This document shows positions 25,925 to 37,165 of a DNA stretch of 64,000 nt, piece by piece. The stretch is from Thaumasiovibrio subtropicus (GTDB lineage: Bacteria > Pseudomonadota > Gammaproteobacteria > Enterobacterales > Vibrionaceae), in assembly GCF_019703835.1 (NCBI RefSeq), contig NZ_AP023054.1:1178001-1242000 (forward strand). Reading direction: 5' to 3'. The notes beneath the pieces are model-generated. The model was not told the DNA's origin. It saw nothing but the letters and a program-made list of their open reading frames with translations, and did no database searches. Position 1 is the stretch's first letter, and each line of letters begins with the position of its first letter. The position numbers and the translations under genes were made by a program.

Positions 25925-28594
25925 ATGCAAAAACTGACGCTTAACAAACTGTCTAGTAAGCTATTCAAAGCTTGTGACATCCTACGGGGAAAAATGGATG
26001 CCTCCGAGTACAAGGAATACATATTTGGTATTTTGTTCCTTAAGCGTATGTCGGATCAATTCCTGAAGGATTACCAAGCGAAGGTTAAAGAGCTCAAGTC
26101 AGAAGGGCATGACGATGACGAAATCGAGCTTCTGTTAGAAGATGAAGAGCAGTTTGATTTCTACGTGCCGGAGAAAGCACGTTGGGAAAACCTCAAGCAC
26201 CTGAAAACCAATGTCGGCTCAGGGCTAAACAAAGCGCTTGAAGCATTGGAAGAGAGCAATACCAAGAAAGGCTTGGAAGGCGTACTCAAGCACATTAACT
26301 TTAACCGTAAGGTGGGTAAAAAGCCTATCCCTGATGAGCGTCTGGTTGAGTTTATTCAGCACTTTGACAGCATCCCTCTCTCAAATGACGATTTTGAGTT
26401 CCCCGATCTATTGGGAGCAGCCTACGAATACCTGATCAAATACTTTGCTGACAGTGCGGGTAAAAAAGGCGGTGAGTTTTATACCCCTGCCGAAGTAGTG
26501 CGCTTGCTGGTAGAAATTCTTGAGCCTGCTGAAGGCATGGAGATCTACGATCCCACCTGTGGTTCAGGCGGTATGCTGATCCAAAGCCGCAACTACGTGC
26601 AGGAAACGGGCGGTAACGTTAAGAAAATTCACCTATTCGGCCAAGAAGACAATGGTGGCACCTGGTCTATCTGTAAGATGAATATGATCTTGCACGGAAC
26701 AGGCGGCGCAGACATTGAAAATGGTGACACTCTAGCCACACCACTGCACCGAACTAAAGATGGTGAAGTACGTCCTTTTGACCGCGTCATTGCCAACCCT
26801 CCGTTTTCACAGAACTACAAGAAAGCGGATATGCAGCTCAAAGAACGCTTCAACACCTTTATGCCAGAGTCTGGCAAGAAAGGGGATTTGATGTTTGTGC
26901 AGCATATGGTGGCCTCGCTCAAAGCGAACGGTAAGGCAGCAGTGGTGATGCCTCATGGCGTATTATTCCGTGGCGCAGAAGAGCGTACTTGCCGCCAAGA
27001 CTTTATTGAACGTGGCATTCTTGAAGCTGTGATTGGCCTGCCACAAGGTTTATTTTACGGTACGGGCATTCCTGCCTGTGTGTTGGTATTGAACAAAGCT
27101 GGACGCGAAAACCGTGATTCAGTGCTGTTTATTAATGCTGAACGTGAATATCGCGAAGGCAAAAACCAAAACAGCCTACGTCCTGAAGATATAGAGAAAA
27201 TCACCAGTGTCTATAAAGCTATGCTGGAAGATGAAAAAAAACCAGGCGTCGAAAAATATGCGCGTCTGGTCCACAAAGATGAGCTGGCGCGCGAAGATTA
27301 CAACTTCAACGTTCGCCGTTATGTCGATAACAGCCCAGCACCTGAGCCTCAAAACGTCAAAGCGCATTTAAACGGTGGTATTCCAACTCAAGAAATAGAT
27401 GCGCTGCAAACCACTTGGACTGATTACCCAGGATTGAAAGAAAGCCTGCTCGTTCCACGTTCTAACAACGAGTTCCAAGATTTTGATAGTGAGTTTGAAG
27501 CACTGTCATCGCTCAAGCCGCACATTGAAAGCTTCCCGGCAGTACTGAAAAAACATGCTGATTTCCAAGCTGCTTTGGATGATTGGAAGCAAGACTTTGC
27601 TGGCTTTGAAGCAGTGGGTGACAAAAAGCTCGGTGATGAAGGTGTATTTGCACTGCGCCGCGAATCCCTAAATACCATTGAAAAGCACCTAATGCCTATC
27701 AAACTGCTGAACCAATACAAGGTGCGTGGTGCATTGGCAGATTGGTTTAAAACCCTAGAAGCGGATTTTAAATCTGTCGCTGCTAGCGGCTGGAATGCCG
27801 AGCTTATTCCTGACGAAGTGCTATTCGCCAGCCAGTGCGCAGATGTGGTGGAAGAACTGGAGACCAAACAGGCGCGCATCAGTGAACTACAAGCCTTTGT
27901 GGATGCAGCAGATGAAGAAGACTACGAGCCGACCGATGAAAACCCTGCGCTGCCGTCCGAGTATGTTAAACAGCTGAAAGATGAGTTGAAGGAGCATAAA
28001 GCAACGATCTCAGCAGGGCTAAAAGTATTAATATCGCAGATTAAAGATGCGTTTATTCAGATTAAATCAGAGGTGAAGCTACCAAAAGGCACCAAGCAAA
28101 GTGCTTACACTGCTGGCTTAACTGCCAAGGAGCTTAATTTTGCAATACACACCGAGATCATTGCTTTGGCGGCTGAGCATGATGTGCTTCTAGATAATAT
28201 CGACCTTATCAAAGAGAGTGTTAGAAATGGGACTAGGGCGGCCTTGGAAGTAAAAACTATCGAGGAAAGAATAGCAGCACACAAAGCGTTAGAAGATGAG
28301 TTGAAACAGCTGAAAGCTGAAATCAAGGAAACAGAAAAGCGCCGTGATGAACTGCTTGAGATTGCCCGCGACGCAATTACACCAGAAGAAGCGAAAGTGC
28401 TGATTCTGGAACGATTCAAAACCGAGTTGGATCGCCAATACCAAAACTATGTCCGAGCATTGTTGCTTGATCGTATCGCTGCAATCGAGAACCTACATCG
28501 CAAGTACCAAGTTACCGCAAAAAGTATCATTACCAAGCGAGAGCTGGAAGCGAGCAAGCTGGCTGGCTTTATGAAGGAGCTTGGTTATGAGTGA
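25925..28594 (+). CDS. hsdM: Type I restriction-modification DNA methyltransferase subunit (HsdM), extended
   Basis: 889 residues, far longer than the usual 480-530. The N-terminus ([38 protein letters not shown]) is the HsdM_N helical domain. SAM-binding motif I is DPTCGSGGM from residue 209, and the catalytic motif IV NPPF is at 291, the gamma-class N6-adenine type. [34 protein letters not shown] follows. After about residue 480 there is an additional 400-residue region, mostly helical and charged, with a coiled coil ([25 protein letters not shown]) near the end. The methyltransferase marks the host recognition sequence. It overlaps hsdS by eight bases. Confidence 0.92.
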   Translation: MQKLTLNKLSSKLFKACDILRGKMDASEYKEYIFGILFLKRMSDQFLKDYQAKVKELKSEGHDDDEIELLLEDEEQFDFYVPEKARWENLKHLKTNVGSGLNKALEALEESNTKKGLEGVLKHINFNRKVGKKPIPDERLVEFIQHFDSIPLSNDDFEFPDLLGAAYEYLIKYFADSAGKKGGEFYTPAEVVRLLVEILEPAEGMEIYDPTCGSGGMLIQSRNYVQETGGNVKKIHLFGQEDNGGTWSICKMNMILHGTGGADIENGDTLATPLHRTKDGEVRPFDRVIANPPFSQNYKKADMQLKERFNTFMPESGKKGDLMFVQHMVASLKANGKAAVVMPHGVLFRGAEERTCRQDFIERGILEAVIGLPQGLFYGTGIPACVLVLNKAGRENRDSVLFINAEREYREGKNQNSLRPEDIEKITSVYKAMLEDEKKPGVEKYARLVHKDELAREDYNFNVRRYVDNSPAPEPQNVKAHLNGGIPTQEIDALQTTWTDYPGLKESLLVPRSNNEFQDFDSEFEALSSLKPHIESFPAVLKKHADFQAALDDWKQDFAGFEAVGDKKLGDEGVFALRRESLNTIEKHLMPIKLLNQYKVRGALADWFKTLEADFKSVAASGWNAELIPDEVLFASQCADVVEELETKQARISELQAFVDAADEEDYEPTDENPALPSEYVKQLKDELKEHKATISAGLKVLISQIKDAFIQIKSEVKLPKGTKQSAYTAGLTAKELNFAIHTEIIALAAEHDVLLDNIDLIKESVRNGTRAALEVKTIEERIAAHKALEDELKQLKAEIKETEKRRDELLEIARDAITPEEAKVLILERFKTELDRQYQNYVRALLLDRIAAIENLHRKYQVTAKSIITKRELEASKLAGFMKELGYE

Positions 28595-29834
28595 TTTACC
28601 TACGGTCAAAGTGAGTAAGTGTTGCGATATCCTTGATAACTTACGCATACCTCTCAATTCTGAAGAACGAGAGAAAATTAAAGGAAATATTCCGTACTGT
28701 GGAGCGAATGGTATTCAAGGCTATATAAGTGAGTACATCTTTGACGAAGATTTAATACTTTTAGCCGAAGATGGCGGTAATTTTGATGATTATCAGACTC
28801 GCCCTATTGCATATCGTATTTCGGGTAAATCCTGGGTTAATAATCATGCGCACGTCTTAAGGACGAAGGAAGGGTATGATTTTTCGTTTGTTTTTTATTC
28901 ATTGCAGCATAAGAACGTAATCCCGTTCATTAAAGGGGGCACGAGAGCAAAACTTAATCAGGCTGAACTCCGTGAAATAACTATTTGGGATGCTCCGCTT
29001 CCAATTCAGCAACGAATTGGAGAGATCCTTGAGACGATCGATAACCAAATCGACGCCACTCAAGCCCTCATTGACAAATACACCGCTATTAAGCAAGGCA
29101 TGATAGCGGATTTGTTTAGCCGAGGTATCGACCCTGAAACCAAAGCTCTTCGTCCAACGTTTGAAGAAGCGCCAGAGCTTTATAATGAGACGCCGTTGGG
29201 GATGTTGCCGGAGGGGTGGGAAGTTATTGAGTTAGAAAACCTTTTGGATGATGTAACCACTCCAATGCGAAGTGGACCATTTGGTAGTGCTCTGTTGAAA
29301 GAAGAGCTGGTCAGTGAAGGTATTCCCTTATTAGGTATAGATAATATTTTTGTTGAGCAATTCAAGGCTAACTATAAGCGCTTTGTGACTGAGCGGAAGT
29401 TTAGAGAATTATCTCGCTATGCCGTTCGAGAAAGAGACGTGGTCATTACGATAATGGGAACTGTCGGAAGATCGTGCGTTATTCCCGAATCCATAGGGCT
29501 GGCTTTATCGTCTAAGCATTTATGGACAATGACGTTTGATAAGAAGCAGATATTACCTGAACTAGTTTGTTGGCAATTGAACCATTCGCCTTGGGCTGAA
29601 AGTTGGTTTAGGCGTGAATCGCAAGGGGGAGTTATGGATGCAATCCAGTCTCAAACGCTTAAGAAGCTGAAGCTAGTCGTTCCCCCGTCAGCAGAGCAAA
29701 AAGTGATCTATGAACGTTATGCAAATTTAAATAATCATATTGAAGTTAATCAGATCTTATTGGACAAGCTGAAACTTCAAAAGACTGGCCTAATGCAAGA
29801 CCTCTTAACAGGCAAAGTCCCCGTACCCGCATAA
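28587..29834 (+). CDS. hsdS: Type I restriction-modification specificity subunit (HsdS)
   Basis: 415 residues from the ATG at 28587 inside the end of hsdM. Two target-recognition domains are separated by a conserved helix: TRD1 about residues 5-140 ([30 protein letters not shown]), the central spacer [41 protein letters not shown]2 about 210-370, and a closing helix ([20 protein letters not shown]). The tandem TRDs imply a bipartite DNA target, which cannot be predicted here. The TRD parts are more A+T-rich than hsdM, usual for swapped TRDs. Confidence 0.93.
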   Translation: MSDLPTVKVSKCCDILDNLRIPLNSEEREKIKGNIPYCGANGIQGYISEYIFDEDLILLAEDGGNFDDYQTRPIAYRISGKSWVNNHAHVLRTKEGYDFSFVFYSLQHKNVIPFIKGGTRAKLNQAELREITIWDAPLPIQQRIGEILETIDNQIDATQALIDKYTAIKQGMIADLFSRGIDPETKALRPTFEEAPELYNETPLGMLPEGWEVIELENLLDDVTTPMRSGPFGSALLKEELVSEGIPLLGIDNIFVEQFKANYKRFVTERKFRELSRYAVRERDVVITIMGTVGRSCVIPESIGLALSSKHLWTMTFDKKQILPELVCWQLNHSPWAESWFRRESQGGVMDAIQSQTLKKLKLVVPPSAEQKVIYERYANLNNHIEVNQILLDKLKLQKTGLMQDLLTGKVPVPA

Positions 29835-29896
29835 CAAAAAATAAGAAAAATGGCAGCAGGCAAACACCTCGCTGCCAGCAATAAGGATATCAAACA

Positions 29897-32800
29897 ATGT
29901 CAGAGTACCAATTGGTTGAAAAGCCGCTGCTAAACCAGCTTAAAAGCATGGGCTGGGATATAACGGATTTAGGGCAAGGTGTGCCGACCGACCCTACCAC
30001 CAGCTTTCGCAGCTCTTTTCGTGAAGTCATTTTAAAAGACATTTTTAAAACCGCAGTACACCGCATTAATACCACTGATGACGGCAAGCCTTGGCTGACG
30101 GATAGCCAACTGGATATCTTGCTTGATGATGTCACCGACTTTGGTACTCACAAATTACTGGCGGCCAATGAAGAGTTTATTAGCCGTTTGCACAAGTGGC
30201 AGATCGACCGCAACGAGTTGGAAAATGAGGATGACCCAGTAGTTAAGCTGATTGATTTTGATAACTGGGAAAACAACACTTTCACTGCCATCAACCAGTT
30301 CCGCGTTGATACCCCAGGGCTAGGTAAAGAGCACATTCGCCCTGACATTGTACTGTTCGTCAACGGCCTGCCGCTGGTGGTGATTGAGTGTAAAGAGCAG
30401 TCACAGCATTGCTGCAACCCAATGGCAGCTGGCATTGACCAATTGCGTCGTTATGCTGACTTGCGTGAGCCTGAACACAGTAAGCTGCGTGAGGGAGAAC
30501 CCGCTCTGTTCTTTACCAATCAGTTGATGATCAGCACGTTCGGTGATGATTGCAAAGTGGGCACCATCACCTCAAATGAAGATTACTACTTCAACTGGAA
30601 AACCATCTACCCTGACACAGAGCCCTATATCGCACCGGAAATCGGCACCCATCGCAGCCAGGAAAAGCTCGTTCAGGGTATGCTTCACCCACAAAGACTG
30701 CTTGATATCACCCGTTGTTTTACCCTGTTTATGGATACCGACAACGGCCCTCGCGTAAAAGTGATTTGCCGTTACCAGCAATTTCGCGCGGTGCAGAAAA
30801 TCATTGAGCGTATGGAGCAGGGCGAAACGGGCATTCAACGCTCCGGTGTGGTTTGGCACACACAGGGAAGCGGAAAAAGCCTGACCATGGTGTTCTTGGT
30901 GCGTAAGCTTCGTCGCCATCCTGAGCTGAAAAGCTACAAAGTGCTGATGGTCAACGACAGAAATGATCTTGAAGAGCAGCTCACTAATACAGCGGCTTTA
31001 ATTGGTGACAAGGTCGTTGTCATTAAAAATACGAGAGATGCGAAGGTAGAACTAGCAAACGATACGTCAAATACCAATATGGTGATGGTGCATAAGTTTC
31101 GCGAGCAAGACAGTGGTTTCCTACCGGAGTCTGTGCGTAAGCTTTTGTCTAAACAGCTTGCGGAAGCGAAAGAGGCCGGTGATGTTGATCGTATCGAAGA
31201 ACTAGAGTCAGACTTTGATGCAGAGATCGTCATGCATCAGCCTTTTGGTAAGATCAATGAAGGCGAAAAAGTCCTGATCTTAGTGGATGAAGCGCATCGT
31301 ACGCAGCGTGGAGGTAAAGACCGTCCAAGCCTTTCAGATAACCTGTTTGATGCTTTCCCGAATTCGACCCGAGTGGCATTTACAGGAACGCCGCTTATCG
31401 CTGATCACCACACTTATCCAACCTGGAAACGCTTTGGCGTCAATCAAGAAAAAGCCTATATCGACAAGTACAAACTTCAGGATGCGGTTGATGATGGTGC
31501 AACGTTAAAAATCCTCTACGAAGGCAAAACCGCAGACAGTGCGATTTATGACAAAGCGGGGTTTGATACCAAGTTTGAAGATCTCTTTGCGGACAGAACA
31601 GAAGAAGAGCTAAGAGAGATCCGTAAAAAGTACGGTGCGGAAGGGGATATTCTTGAAGCAGAAAAGCGCATTGAGGAAATTGCTGAGGACCTAGTAAAAC
31701 ACTACATAAGGCAGATTCTGCCAGCAGGCTTTAAAGCGCAGGTGGTGTGTTCTTCCAAGCAAGCGGCTATTCACTATCAAACCTATATTGAAAAGGCACT
31801 GGCGAAAGAAATCGAGCTATACAAAAAGCAGCCAGAGCAATGTATCGATAAAGCTTGGCTTGAGCGCCTTGAGTTTTTGAAAACGGCGGTTGTGATTTCA
31901 AGTGATGACACCAATGAAGCAGCATCTTTCACCTACGCCAGAAAGCAGGCTAAAGAGCTAAAAGCAGTCGATAACTTCAAGAAGAAGTTTGATCACAGCA
32001 AGCCAAATACTGGCGTCGCTTTCTTGATTGTCTGCGACATGCTGTTAACGGGCTTCGATGCGCCCATTGAACAGGTGATGTATCTCGACAAGAAACTGCG
32101 AGAGCATAATTTGCTGCAAACCATTGCCCGTGTAAACCGCACCGCGAAAGAGAAAAAACGTGGCTATATTGTCGATTATATTGGTCTTGCTCATCACCTG
32201 AGAGACGCATTGTCTATGTACTCGCAGGATGACCAAGAGGACATTCTGGAAAGCTTGCAAAACATTGATAGCGAAGTGCCGGTTTTGGAAAGTCGTTATC
32301 GTCGTTTGCTTCAGCTGTTTACCGAACTCGATGTTCACAATATCGAAGCATTTGTGAACCAGAAACTTAGTGTGGATGAGCACTATCAAGTGCAACTTCA
32401 GGCGATTTCTGTTTTAGAAGACCCTCGCCAGCGTGACAGTTTCAATGTGTTCTTGAAGAAGTTTCTTCAGAGCATGGACATCATTATGCCGAACTCCTTG
32501 GCAGATCCTTACAAAACGCCGATGTACCAGTTTGTGCATATTCAAGCGAAAGCGCGTCAACGTTATCAAGATGACAGCATGAGCTTCCAAGGTGTGGGCG
32601 CAAAGATTCGTCATCTAGTAAATGAACACCTGATTAGTCTTGGTATTAACCCCAAAGTTAAGCCTATCGACTTGTTCAGTGATGCGTTTATGACCCACAT
32701 GGGAAAAGAACCGGACTTACAAGCGCAAGCCAGTGAGATGGAACATGCTATTCGTAAGCACTGCAAAGTGAATGCGGATGATGACCCAGTATTTCACAAA

Positions 32801-33883
32801 AAGATGAGTGAGAAGCTGGATGAGATAATCAAAAAGCACTCTGGCAACTGGGAGAAGATGATCCTAGAGCTAAGTGCTTTGCGAGATGAAATCGACGCCG
32901 GACGCGGCCCTAACGCGCAAATCTCCGACCCGTTCTTTGATTTGATTGTCAGCATTGCGTTCCCAAACGGCGAGCCTATTAAGCCTCTGGACAAGGTGAA
33001 AGCCTGTGTCGACGCCATTATGGAAGAGCTAGGTGAGAATATCAGTAGCCTAGACTTCTGGGAGCGTGAGGACTTAGTGTCTGAGTTGAGAGGGCGCATC
33101 AAAAAACGCTTTATTCTTAGCAAAGTACCGCAACTGAAAGATGCGCGTGAACAATTAACGATTGAGGTGGTGGCGCTGGCGCGTAGACGGGAGCTATTGA
33201 TTCTGTCTGATCAGGCACTGAACCAACGTATAGATGAAATTATTGAAAAGCTTCGTGTGATTGATCTTGAAGCGTTGCAAAAACAAATCATCGAACAACC
33301 AGATCTCTCTATGCTGAAATATGACTTGGATGGTGTTGACTTATACTTGGCTCAAGAGTTGGAGCAATATGAGAGTTTCTATGAGCTAGCGTTGATTAAG
33401 GTAGCAACCGATATTAACTATGTTGAAGAGGCAGAACATCATTCATCGTTGCCGTATGAAGTCAGGAAGCAGTTTTTACTTAATGCTGAAGATGTTCGAG
33501 AAGCTCTTGCCGATATAATTCTTTCAATTCAATCAGAGCTAACTTTCCCTGATTTTGAACACAAGCCTATAGTTGCTTTAAAAGAGACAGAAAAAGGAAG
33601 TTTGTTCATAACTGTTGTCGTGGGGCTAATGACCAATTTTATCTACGATGTCATTAAAACGACAGCTTTGAAGGGACGACCGCCGATTAAAGATATCGTT
33701 TCAAAAGGAAAGCGAGTTAAAAATGAGTTGCCAGCGTTGATCGAACGAAATCGTGCAGAGCGCGGGCTTGATGAATCGAACTATGGGGTTTCTTATACCG
33801 AAGAAAAGAACTTAGTCGATGACGCACTAAAACAACTGCGTGACCGCAATTCATCGAAGCAAGATAAGAATAAAAATCACTAA
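29897..33883 (+). CDS. hsdR: Type I restriction endonuclease subunit (HsdR)
   Basis: 1328 residues, at the long end for the family. N-terminal PD-(D/E)xK nuclease: RPDIVLFVNGLPLVVIECKEQ with Glu164 and Lys166. Superfamily 2 translocase: Walker A GSGKS (324-328), DEAH (464-467), VAFTGTPL (motif III), LLTGFDAP and ARVNRTAKEKKRGYIVDYIG (motifs V and VI). The C-terminal 400 residues are helical (contacts to HsdM), with a final hydrophobic segment near SLFITVVVGLMTNFIYDVI that is unusual for HsdR. It cuts unmodified DNA after ATP-driven translocation. Confidence 0.93.
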   Translation: MSEYQLVEKPLLNQLKSMGWDITDLGQGVPTDPTTSFRSSFREVILKDIFKTAVHRINTTDDGKPWLTDSQLDILLDDVTDFGTHKLLAANEEFISRLHKWQIDRNELENEDDPVVKLIDFDNWENNTFTAINQFRVDTPGLGKEHIRPDIVLFVNGLPLVVIECKEQSQHCCNPMAAGIDQLRRYADLREPEHSKLREGEPALFFTNQLMISTFGDDCKVGTITSNEDYYFNWKTIYPDTEPYIAPEIGTHRSQEKLVQGMLHPQRLLDITRCFTLFMDTDNGPRVKVICRYQQFRAVQKIIERMEQGETGIQRSGVVWHTQGSGKSLTMVFLVRKLRRHPELKSYKVLMVNDRNDLEEQLTNTAALIGDKVVVIKNTRDAKVELANDTSNTNMVMVHKFREQDSGFLPESVRKLLSKQLAEAKEAGDVDRIEELESDFDAEIVMHQPFGKINEGEKVLILVDEAHRTQRGGKDRPSLSDNLFDAFPNSTRVAFTGTPLIADHHTYPTWKRFGVNQEKAYIDKYKLQDAVDDGATLKILYEGKTADSAIYDKAGFDTKFEDLFADRTEEELREIRKKYGAEGDILEAEKRIEEIAEDLVKHYIRQILPAGFKAQVVCSSKQAAIHYQTYIEKALAKEIELYKKQPEQCIDKAWLERLEFLKTAVVISSDDTNEAASFTYARKQAKELKAVDNFKKKFDHSKPNTGVAFLIVCDMLLTGFDAPIEQVMYLDKKLREHNLLQTIARVNRTAKEKKRGYIVDYIGLAHHLRDALSMYSQDDQEDILESLQNIDSEVPVLESRYRRLLQLFTELDVHNIEAFVNQKLSVDEHYQVQLQAISVLEDPRQRDSFNVFLKKFLQSMDIIMPNSLADPYKTPMYQFVHIQAKARQRYQDDSMSFQGVGAKIRHLVNEHLISLGINPKVKPIDLFSDAFMTHMGKEPDLQAQASEMEHAIRKHCKVNADDDPVFHKKMSEKLDEIIKKHSGNWEKMILELSALRDEIDAGRGPNAQISDPFFDLIVSIAFPNGEPIKPLDKVKACVDAIMEELGENISSLDFWEREDLVSELRGRIKKRFILSKVPQLKDAREQLTIEVVALARRRELLILSDQALNQRIDEIIEKLRVIDLEALQKQIIEQPDLSMLKYDLDGVDLYLAQELEQYESFYELALIKVATDINYVEEAEHHSSLPYEVRKQFLLNAEDVREALADIILSIQSELTFPDFEHKPIVALKETEKGSLFITVVVGLMTNFIYDVIKTTALKGRPPIKDIVSKGKRVKNELPALIERNRAERGLDESNYGVSYTEEKNLVDDALKQLRDRNSSKQDKNKNH

Positions 33884-34563
33884 TGCACTACAAAGATATC
33901 AAATATTGCTTGAAACAAAGCAAGCGAAAGACCACCAGTATTCTTATCGAACGAGATGGGAGCGTTACTGTGCTTGCGCCGGAAAGCTACGATATTGAAA
34001 AAGTAGAGAGCATCCTTGAGGAAAAACGCAGTTGGATTTATCGCAACCTTGCAGAGTGGGAAGATCTTAACCGCACCAAAGTCGAGCGTGAGTTTGTGAG
34101 TGGTGAGGGTTTTCCCTACTTGGGCTGTAACTATCGCTTAAAGCTGGTGGACGAGCAGAAAGAAGACTTGATCCTGAAAAATGGTTACTTCCTCATGCGC
34201 CGTGATAAAGCGGAATATGGTAGCGAGCTATTTAAACACTTCTATCGCACCAAAGGGCTATCTCGCATTAGTAAACGGGTAGAGCATTTCGCCCCAAAGC
34301 TAGGAGTGGATTATCGTGCAATCCGAGTAATGGAGCTTCAGCACCACTGGGCCTCCTGTTCACCAAAAGGCGACCTGAACTTTCATTGGCGTTGTCTGAT
34401 GGCCCCACTCGCAGTTCTGGATTACATCGTGGTGCATGAATTAGCTCATCGGATTGAGCGTAATCATAATGCTAATTTTTGGAACACTGTTGACAAAATT
34501 GTGCCTGATTACCAAAAACATGTTTCTTGGTTGAAGCATAATGGCGCAGGGATGGATCTTTAG
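33883..34563 (+). CDS. YgjP/DUF45-family metal-dependent peptidase
   Basis: 226 residues. The start overlaps the hsdR stop by one base (TAATG), so it is coupled to the restriction operon. HELAH at 185-189 is the zinc motif, with a following HNANFW as third ligand region. MELQHHWASCSPKGDLNFHWRCLMAPLAVLDYIVVHELAHR is the family signature. Members often sit next to type I systems. A role in turnover of the restriction complex is plausible but unproven. Confidence 0.88.
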   Translation: MHYKDIKYCLKQSKRKTTSILIERDGSVTVLAPESYDIEKVESILEEKRSWIYRNLAEWEDLNRTKVEREFVSGEGFPYLGCNYRLKLVDEQKEDLILKNGYFLMRRDKAEYGSELFKHFYRTKGLSRISKRVEHFAPKLGVDYRAIRVMELQHHWASCSPKGDLNFHWRCLMAPLAVLDYIVVHELAHRIERNHNANFWNTVDKIVPDYQKHVSWLKHNGAGMDL

Positions 34564-34802
34564 TCTCTCGGACAACAAGTTAAGTTACAGTGTTTGAATT
34601 ATCGTTAGAAAACATAAAGCTACTCATGCTTTTAGTGTTCCTGAGCAGGGGCTGGTTCTAGTATTCAAAGGATCTTAAGCTAATGGAGTTAAAAAATTGA
34701 TGAATATTGTAGTCGTACCTTGAGGTAAGCCTATTCCAAGTAGTGGCATTAGCACGGCATATCTAAAAAATCGACCATTGGAATGACTTTTCATTCGTCA
34801 CT
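34564..34802. other. Gap between the restriction operon and the Septu-like pair
   Basis: About 240 A+T-rich bases with no ORF and no strong hairpin. Presumably the promoter of the Septu-like genes. Confidence 0.4.
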
Positions 34803-36221
34803 ATGTTTGATTTGAAGCTATTTGATGAGCAAGGTGATTTTCATGAAATCGGTGGGGTCAAGATTGGATTTAAAGGTCAAACTACTAAGGAAGATACCTA
34901 CAGTACTCTTGATTCAACTATTGAGTCCCTTCCTGATGGATACTTTTCTGTAGGGTTAGATGTCGAGTTCTATCAGCGTATTTCTATACTTACACCGAAA
35001 ACTAGAGATACATTGCTAAGTTCCCTTAAAGATATCGTCCATGAGCCAGGTTTAATTTCAATGGCTCAAGATGAAGAGGTTTTTAAAACTTCTTTATTAA
35101 GAGATGTAAGCTTGTCAGTAATAAAAGGACAGTTTGTACGCGTACTAAGTGGAAGTAATCCGCTGACCAATTTTGAATTCAAGTTTGTTAGGCCTGCACA
35201 AGATCGAATGGGTGGAATTGAACTCGAATTTGATGTTCAAGTAGAACAGAAACCAAGTACGAATATACATGCTCTCATTGGTCGTAACGGTGTTGGTAAG
35301 ACAACTTTGCTTAATGGCATGATTGAAGCCATTACGAGTAGAGGGCAATCCAATGCAAAGTTTTTTGATTTAGAGAGCTGGGGAGATGCTACTCCAATCG
35401 ATAATGACTATTTTAGTAGCTTGGTTTCGGTATCTTTCAGTGCCTTTGATTCTTTTGAGCCTCCTCAAGAGCAGCCAGACCCTTCTAAAGGAACCTGCTA
35501 TTTCTATATAGGCTTGAAAAAAGATGAAAATACTTTGAAAGGACTGAGTGATTTACATGCTGATTTTTTGAAAGCACTGAAGACATGCTTAAGCCAATTG
35601 CCGAGAAAGGAGCGTTGGTTAAAAGCTATAGACACTTTGGAGTCAGATGAAAATTTTGCGGGTATGAAACTAAAAGAGCTCGCAGAGTTTTCAGGCAAAG
35701 AATTTACAAAGAAAGCTCGGAAACGTATAGAAAATATGAGCTCAGGTCATGCTGTTGTCTTATTAACGCTCACTCAGTTGGTTGCTAAAGTGGAGGAAAA
35801 AACACTGGTGCTAATTGATGAGCCAGAGAGTCACCTCCATCCGCCATTGCTGTCCGCTTTCGTTAGAGCTTTGTCTGATTTGCTACTAGATCGCAATGGT
35901 ATATCTATTATTGCAACGCATTCTCCAGTAGTTCTTCAAGAGATCCCTCGACAATGTGCATGGAAGATCAACCGTGTTCGACGGTCTTCCGAGCCAAGTA
36001 GACCCGCTATAGAAACATTTGGGGAAAATGTCGGTATTTTGACGAGAGAAGTATTTGGGTTAGAGCTAACAAAATCTGGATTCCATGACTTATTAGTCAA
36101 GTCTGTTGCTGCTGGTGATAGTTATGAAAAAATTGTTCGTGATTATGGAGGGCAGCTAGGTATAGAAGCTAGAGCGCTATTGAAGGCACTTGTAGTGCAC
36201 AGAGAACGGAGCGAGAGCTGA
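34803..36221 (+). CDS. Septu-like AAA ATPase (PtuA-type)
   Basis: 472 residues. An OLD/Rad50-like ABC ATPase: Walker A GRNGVGKTT (Lys166), a signature-like NMSSGHAVVLL, Walker B LVLIDEPESHLHPPLL (Asp339, Glu340) and H-loop ATHSPVVLQEIPR. No TOPRIM nuclease domain follows. An HNH-protein gene starts one base inside its stop codon (TGATG), the arrangement of Septu (PtuA-PtuB), an anti-phage system in which the ATPase controls the HNH nuclease. Lower G+C than flanking core genes. The start is taken as the first ATG; there is no clear ribosome binding site. Confidence 0.8.
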   Translation: MFDLKLFDEQGDFHEIGGVKIGFKGQTTKEDTYSTLDSTIESLPDGYFSVGLDVEFYQRISILTPKTRDTLLSSLKDIVHEPGLISMAQDEEVFKTSLLRDVSLSVIKGQFVRVLSGSNPLTNFEFKFVRPAQDRMGGIELEFDVQVEQKPSTNIHALIGRNGVGKTTLLNGMIEAITSRGQSNAKFFDLESWGDATPIDNDYFSSLVSVSFSAFDSFEPPQEQPDPSKGTCYFYIGLKKDENTLKGLSDLHADFLKALKTCLSQLPRKERWLKAIDTLESDENFAGMKLKELAEFSGKEFTKKARKRIENMSSGHAVVLLTLTQLVAKVEEKTLVLIDEPESHLHPPLLSAFVRALSDLLLDRNGISIIATHSPVVLQEIPRQCAWKINRVRRSSEPSRPAIETFGENVGILTREVFGLELTKSGFHDLLVKSVAAGDSYEKIVRDYGGQLGIEARALLKALVVHRERSES

Positions 36222-37076
36222 TGCTTAAACTTAAACAACCTTTTTACGATTACGTTGATGTACTTACTCTATGTCGGGATGGCATAACGGGTAATAGAGG
36301 TCTTCTTCAGAACGTTAATGAGGCGGTTACGAGTCTGCAACAACAAGCACAAGCATATGAGGCTTCTGGTGCAACGGGTGAGTTATTTACTATCGAACCT
36401 CTTCTAATTCAAGAAGACGATGACCCTGTTGTTATCGGGCGACTGAGGAAGTCTGACTTGATAAAGTTGTACGGTAACTACATGGTGGGGAAAAAAGCCA
36501 GCTCGAGCCGTCTATGATTCCTTGATGTTGGCCGCTGATGAAAAATGTCCATTTTGTGGTGGTATTGGACGCCCTCGAAATTTGGACCATTATTTACCTA
36601 AAGTACACTTCGCTCAGTTTTCTATTGTACCTGTCAATCTAGTGCCTTCATGTCGAGACTGTAATATGGATGGCAAAGGGGAGGATTTCGCCGCGACAGA
36701 GTCTGATCAAATTATACGCCCTTATCTAGATGACGATTGTTATTTCAATGAACAGTGGCTGCATGCTAGGTATCTAGCAAACAATGATGCTGAACCAGGG
36801 GTTATTGAGTACTTTGTTTCTCCCCCCGAGCACTGGGAAGATGAACATAAAAACCGAGTTGAAAAACACTTCAACGATTTTGAGTTAGGATTGAGATTTT
36901 CAAAAGAGGCTGGTCCAAGGCTTGCCACACTAATGTCACAATATCGCGGGCTGTTAGATCTTCAAATAGATATAGAGGCTAGTAAAAATGTGATTTTTCA
37001 GAATGCCATTGACGAATCGCCATTCGTTAATCACTGGGAAAGAGTGATGTGCATGGCTTTGATGTCCGAATTGTAA
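36221..37076 (+). pseudogene. Septu-like HNH nuclease (PtuB-type), frameshifted at an A6 run
   Basis: Two consecutive frames make one protein of about 285 residues. Frame one (36221-36517) gives 98 residues ending KLYGNYMVGK and then out-of-frame KASSSRL. The other frame continues KPARAVYDSLMLAADEKCPFCGG from the same point and runs to 37076. Removing one base from GGGGAAAAAAG (36487-36497) joins them. The second half carries the zinc/HNH core: CPFCG, LDHYLPK (catalytic His) and NLVPSCRDCN. Either the nuclease is inactivated, or slippage on A6 restores it, or it is a sequence error. The C-terminal frame could start alone at TTG/ATG 36522-36525 and keeps the whole HNH motif. Confidence 0.78.
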
Positions 37077-37165
37077 TGGGATGCAGGAAGTAATACCTTT
37101 GGTAATGCATTGTATTTTGATTTAATGGCTATTTATTTCAGTAGTTTAATTGGTTAGTCCTGATG

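Noticed and set aside
36491-36497. Programmed -1 frameshift of dnaX type in the HNH gene
   Set aside because: The A-AAA-AAG heptamer is suggestive, but the continuing frame needs a +1 (or -2) shift, so a normal -1 slip does not restore the protein.
34803-37076. Retron with ATPase and HNH effectors
   Set aside because: The ATPase-HNH pair also occurs in retrons, but no reverse transcriptase and no msr/msd-like repeat is present nearby, so Septu-like is the simpler call.
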